From JAZDJJ01 sp043804035 (GTDB lineage: Bacteria > Bacteroidota > Bacteroidia > Palsa-948), in assembly GCA_043804035.1 (NCBI GenBank), contig JAZDJJ010000120.1, positions 1-8,830 on the forward strand: a stretch of DNA of 8,830 bases. The letters run 5' to 3'. How positions within the stretch are numbered: position 1 is the stretch's first letter; each line of letters begins with the position of its first letter. A program made the translations under genes and the position numbers. Positions 7,192-8,830 of this stretch are shown in pieces. The notes beneath the pieces were generated by a model. The model was not told the DNA's origin. It worked only from the letters and a program-made list of their open reading frames with translations, and did not search any database.

Positions 7192-8133
7192 TCATGAGAA
7201 TGTTTTTACAAATCCGTAAAGATTAAAATCTTTCTTCTTCATTTCTTTCTCAATCTTTGACTGTAATTTTTTCTTGTCCACATTCTTCATTCGTTGTTGC
7301 TGAATTAGGCGGTATGCTTTTTCAGTAAGGATAAATATTTTTTTTATGTTCTCTGCAAATTGACTATGCTCTTCTATCTTACATATAATTTCTTCAATGC
7401 CTTCATTTTGTGTTGCTACTGTTTTTACAATCGGAGGTTTCCAATGATGGTTTTTCTCTTTGTCAGATAGATGAAAAGTGTTAGTGGCGAAATATTTTCT
7501 TCTTTCAATAAGTTGTGAAATATTTTTTGCAAATACATCAGCGTTCGGCTGATCACTTTTGTTGATAACGAAAATATCTCCAATTTCCATGATGCCCGAT
7601 TTTATCGTTTGTATTTCGTCGCCAAATCCAGGAGCAAGAACAAGAATAGTTGTGTCAGCAATTCCGGCAATTTCCACTTCCGACTGACCAACACCAACGG
7701 TTTCAATAAATATATAATCAAATCCAAATGCTTTCATCACATCCGCCACTTCAATTGTTTTTGCAGAAAGTCCGCCCAGCGAGCCACGGGTAGCAAGCGA
7801 ACGGATAAAAATATTTTCATTATTAAAATGTTCTGTCATCCGTATGCGGTCGCCAAGGAATGAGCCGTAATTAAAAGGAGATGTAGGATCAATAGCAATA
7901 ACACCGATTCGTTTTTTGTTATCTACAAGTTTTTTAAGAATGGAATTTATCAATGTGCTTTTTCCGCTTCCCGGAGGTCCAGTAATTCCGATGATAGGAG
8001 TATTTCGGATATAGATAGAAAAAAGGATTTCTTCATATCCGTCAAGTTCATTTTCTACTATAGAAATACATCGTGCAAGAGATTTGATATTACCTTGTTG
8101 TAAGTGTGCTATTTGTTTTTGTATTTCGTTCAT
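7192..8133 (-). CDS. meaB: MeaB-type G3E GTPase, methylmalonyl-CoA mutase chaperone (formerly ArgK/LAO transport ATPase)
   Basis: A P-loop GTPase of the G3E family that in characterised members loads and protects the adenosylcobalamin cofactor of methylmalonyl-CoA mutase. The 313 residues have, in order, the Walker A motif GPPGSGKS (52-59), the metal/switch region IDPTSP (81-86) with SFLGDRIRM, the family signature RSLATRGSLGG (111-121), the Walker B/switch II segment ETVGVGQSEVE (144-154), LAPGFGDE-Q-KSGIMEI (166-184), and the base-specificity motif NKSD (191-194). A charged, probably helical C-terminus (about 255-305) matches the dimerisation arm of the family. Length is normal. The name ArgK reflects an older, doubtful assignment to arginine transport. 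Its usual neighbours, the mutase subunit genes, are not in the window. The upstream sequence has no exact TAnnTTTG match, only variants with altered spacing. Confidence 0.94.
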   Translation of the reverse strand: MNEIQKQIAHLQQGNIKSLARCISIVENELDGYEEILFSIYIRNTPIIGITGPPGSGKSTLINSILKKLVDNKKRIGVIAIDPTSPFNYGSFLGDRIRMTEHFNNENIFIRSLATRGSLGGLSAKTIEVADVMKAFGFDYIFIETVGVGQSEVEIAGIADTTILVLAPGFGDEIQTIKSGIMEIGDIFVINKSDQPNADVFAKNISQLIERRKYFATNTFHLSDKEKNHHWKPPIVKTVATQNEGIEEIICKIEEHSQFAENIKKIFILTEKAYRLIQQQRMKNVDKKKLQSKIEKEMKKKDFNLYGFVKTFS

Positions 8134-8193
8134 TTTACAAATATCAAAAATTATTGTTAATTGTAAATTACAAACTACTAACTTGTTCTATAC

Positions 8194-8212
8194 TTCGGCA
8201 AATTTCGGCAAA
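8194..8212. repeat. Tandem 9-mer TTCGGCAAA with 10-bp period
   Basis: TTCGGCAAA occurs at 8194-8202 and 8204-8212, so the two copies fall on the same face of the DNA helix, about 60-80 bp upstream of the meaB start codon. On the minus strand each copy begins with TTTG, the -33 promoter consensus of Bacteroidota, so this may be part of the meaB control region or a repressor site. The evidence is only the repeat and its position. Confidence 0.35.
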
Positions 8213-8237
8213 GCTCAATTACCAATCTCAGTATACC

Positions 8238-8338
8238 ATAAATCCTTTTTGATTTGTTACCTATTCGGGCACACGTCATGGCGGGCTTGACCCGCCATCA
8301 ATAAAGAACTATAATTTCTTCTATAAATCCTTTTTGAT
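8238..8338. repeat. 16-bp direct repeat enclosing a hairpin
   Basis: ATAAATCCTTTTTGAT is present at 8238-8253 and, without mismatch, at 8323-8338. The 69 bases between hold the perfect GGCGGG/CCCGCC hairpin. A perfect 16-mer twice within 100 bases is unlikely by chance even in AT-rich DNA, so this is a duplication or the product of an insertion into one copy of an intergenic repeat. Confidence 0.6.
8278..8298. repeat. Perfect GC-rich stem-loop (REP-like)
   Basis: ATGGCGGG (8278-8285) and CCCGCCAT (8291-8298) form a perfect 8-bp stem around the 5-base loop CTTGA. The whole GTCATGGCGGGCTTGACCCG pattern is of the kind found as dispersed extragenic palindromes in many bacterial genomes. It sits in AT-rich DNA. 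No T-tract follows on either strand, so it is not a clear terminator. Confidence 0.7.
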
Positions 8339-8383
8339 GTATCGCAATGGATACGGAGTATTATGCTGGATTCCATTATTACA

Positions 8384-8407
8384 AAACAATGAAACAATGA
8401 AACAATG
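8384..8407. repeat. Three perfect tandem copies of an 8-bp unit
   Basis: AAACAATG is repeated exactly three times (8384-8391, 8392-8399, 8400-8407). Copy number may vary by slippage. It is not in a coding frame and has no obvious regulatory partner, although it lies about 135 bases upstream of the small right-hand gene. Confidence 0.75.
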
Positions 8408-8430
8408 ATTTATGTGTAATTAAAAATTTT

Positions 8431-8504
8431 ATGTACGTTTGTGCTGGCGGACAGTGAAGTGCTTTTAAATCCCGCACTGCGCAAGCCCGCGGAACGTTAT
8501 GCGT
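8431..8504. repeat. Nested palindrome with attC-like architecture
   Basis: Three concentric stems are visible: outer ACGTT (8435-8439) with AACGT (8493-8497), middle GCGG (8447-8450) with CCGC (8487-8490) plus C8452 with G8485, and inner AGTGC (8458-8462) with GCACT (8474-8478) around an 11-base loop. Unpaired spacers separate the stems. The right end reads GGAACGTTATGCG. The size (about 70 bp), paired outer and inner boxes, a GCGGAC-like left inner box and unequal spacers resemble folded integron attC sites. The canonical boxes RYYYAAC and GTTRRRY are not matched exactly, because the left side has TAC and the right side GTTATGC. The site is more GC-rich than its surroundings. It may instead be another dispersed intergenic repeat. 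Confidence 0.4.
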
Positions 8505-8522
8505 GATTTAAAATAAATGAAT

Positions 8523-8530
8523 TATCTTTG
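8523..8530 (+). promoter_or_regulatory. Bacteroidota -7 promoter element of the small right-hand gene
   Basis: TATCTTTG matches TAnnTTTG exactly. Transcription would begin near 8537, only about five bases before the ATG at 8542, giving a nearly leaderless mRNA. A -33 element would fall at the right edge of the nested palindrome (about 8498-8504), where I see no good TTTG. Confidence 0.55.
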
Positions 8531-8541
8531 AATCGTATTAG

Positions 8542-8830
8542 ATGTCAAAAAAAGAATTTATAAAACGTTTAGACAAAGTCGGACATGAAAGAATGCGGGT
8601 GAAACTGACTATTGACAAAGGAAAATTAACCGATTTGATTTTTCAGTATGAAAGTTTAATTGACAATCATTGGCAAGAGATAGTAAGGTATGATTTGGCT
8701 CACGGATTTTTTCATCGGGACTTTATTACGCCAAAAGGTGAAAAAGAGAAAATGAGAATTGAAATCTTCGACTTAAAAACATCAGCGACATTTGCAGAGC
8801 AAGACATAAAAGATAAATGGGAATTTTACA
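8542..8830 (+). CDS. Small conserved-looking protein of unknown function (3' truncated)
   Basis: An open frame starting at ATG 8542 and running off the window after 96 codons. The product is soluble and charged, with no signal peptide or membrane segment. It begins MSKKEFIKRLDKVGHERMRV. A central patch, W44-QEIVRYDLAHGFFHRDF-61 followed by TPKGEK, has closely spaced Tyr, Asp, His and Arg residues and looks like a conserved motif. It resembles what I remember of short DUF proteins with a YD-x-AHG-x-x-H-x-D pattern (possibly DUF7718), some of which sit next to helix-turn-helix genes. That link is from memory and not verified. Codon use looks normal for the window. The exact TAnnTTTG element 12 bases upstream supports expression. 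The gene follows an attC-like palindrome by 38 bases and is divergent from meaB. No function is assigned; toxin-antitoxin membership is one possibility that the missing downstream sequence would test. Confidence 0.72.
   Translation, partial: MSKKEFIKRLDKVGHERMRVKLTIDKGKLTDLIFQYESLIDNHWQEIVRYDLAHGFFHRDFITPKGEKEKMRIEIFDLKTSATFAEQDIKDKWEFY

Larger units (their letters stand above)
8134..8541. other. Repeat-rich non-coding stretch between meaB and a small divergent gene
   Basis: About 408 bases with no credible gene on either strand. It should contain the promoter of meaB near its left end. It also holds a 9-bp repeat at 10-bp period, a 16-bp direct repeat around a perfect hairpin, a small GTATC/GATAC stem-loop (8339-8343 and 8350-8354), a triple 8-bp tandem repeat, a nested attC-like palindrome, and the promoter of the right-hand gene; most of these are listed separately. 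An open frame from 8084 to 8290 overlaps the 5' end of meaB antisense and has no family resemblance. Confidence 0.7.

Noticed and set aside
8384..8407. Tandem 8-bp repeats considered as a CRISPR or plasmid iteron array
   Set aside because: Units are contiguous with no spacers, too short for CRISPR, and no rep gene is nearby.

Overview
The window looks like chromosomal DNA of a low-GC member of the Bacteroidota. Three consecutive plus-strand genes (1-240, 504-1934, 2070-4214) end in type IX secretion system (T9SS) type A C-terminal sorting domains, recognisable by a PNP motif near the start and a G-[IV]-Y strand followed by a basic last strand. Start codons lack Shine-Dalgarno sequences, and TAnnTTTG promoter elements lie upstream of two genes. 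All of this is typical of the phylum. No tRNA, rRNA, CRISPR array or intact transposase gene is visible.

Left half (1-4214, plus strand): a secretion and proteolysis block. It holds the 3' end of a T9SS cargo gene, then a C10-family cysteine protease (streptopain-like) with a Spi-type propeptide region, then an M43-family zinc metalloprotease (pappalysin/cytophagalysin-like) with Ig-like and jelly-roll-like accessory domains. Each would cross the inner membrane by a signal peptide and the outer membrane by the T9SS, and be surface-anchored or released. The two gaps carry non-coding repeats. One is a 160-bp MITE-like element with 13-bp perfect inverted ends. The other is a long hairpin plus a lone copy of the MITE end.

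Right half (4316-8133, minus strand, convergent with the proteases): a central-metabolism pair. meaB, the G3E GTPase chaperone of methylmalonyl-CoA mutase, lies upstream of ppdK, pyruvate phosphate dikinase, with a 146-bp gap holding a likely ppdK promoter element. They may link the methylmalonyl/succinate branch with the PEP/pyruvate node, but no mutase gene is in view.

Far right (8134-8830): a 408-bp non-coding stretch packed with small repeats (a direct repeat around a perfect hairpin, a triple 8-bp tandem repeat, and a nested stem structure reminiscent of an integron attC site). It is followed by a clear TAnnTTTG element and the start of a small unrecognised gene that runs off the window. 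This repeat-rich stretch, with its attC-like fold placed directly before a small orphan-type gene, is the most unusual part of the window. The evidence for an integron-like function is only suggestive.
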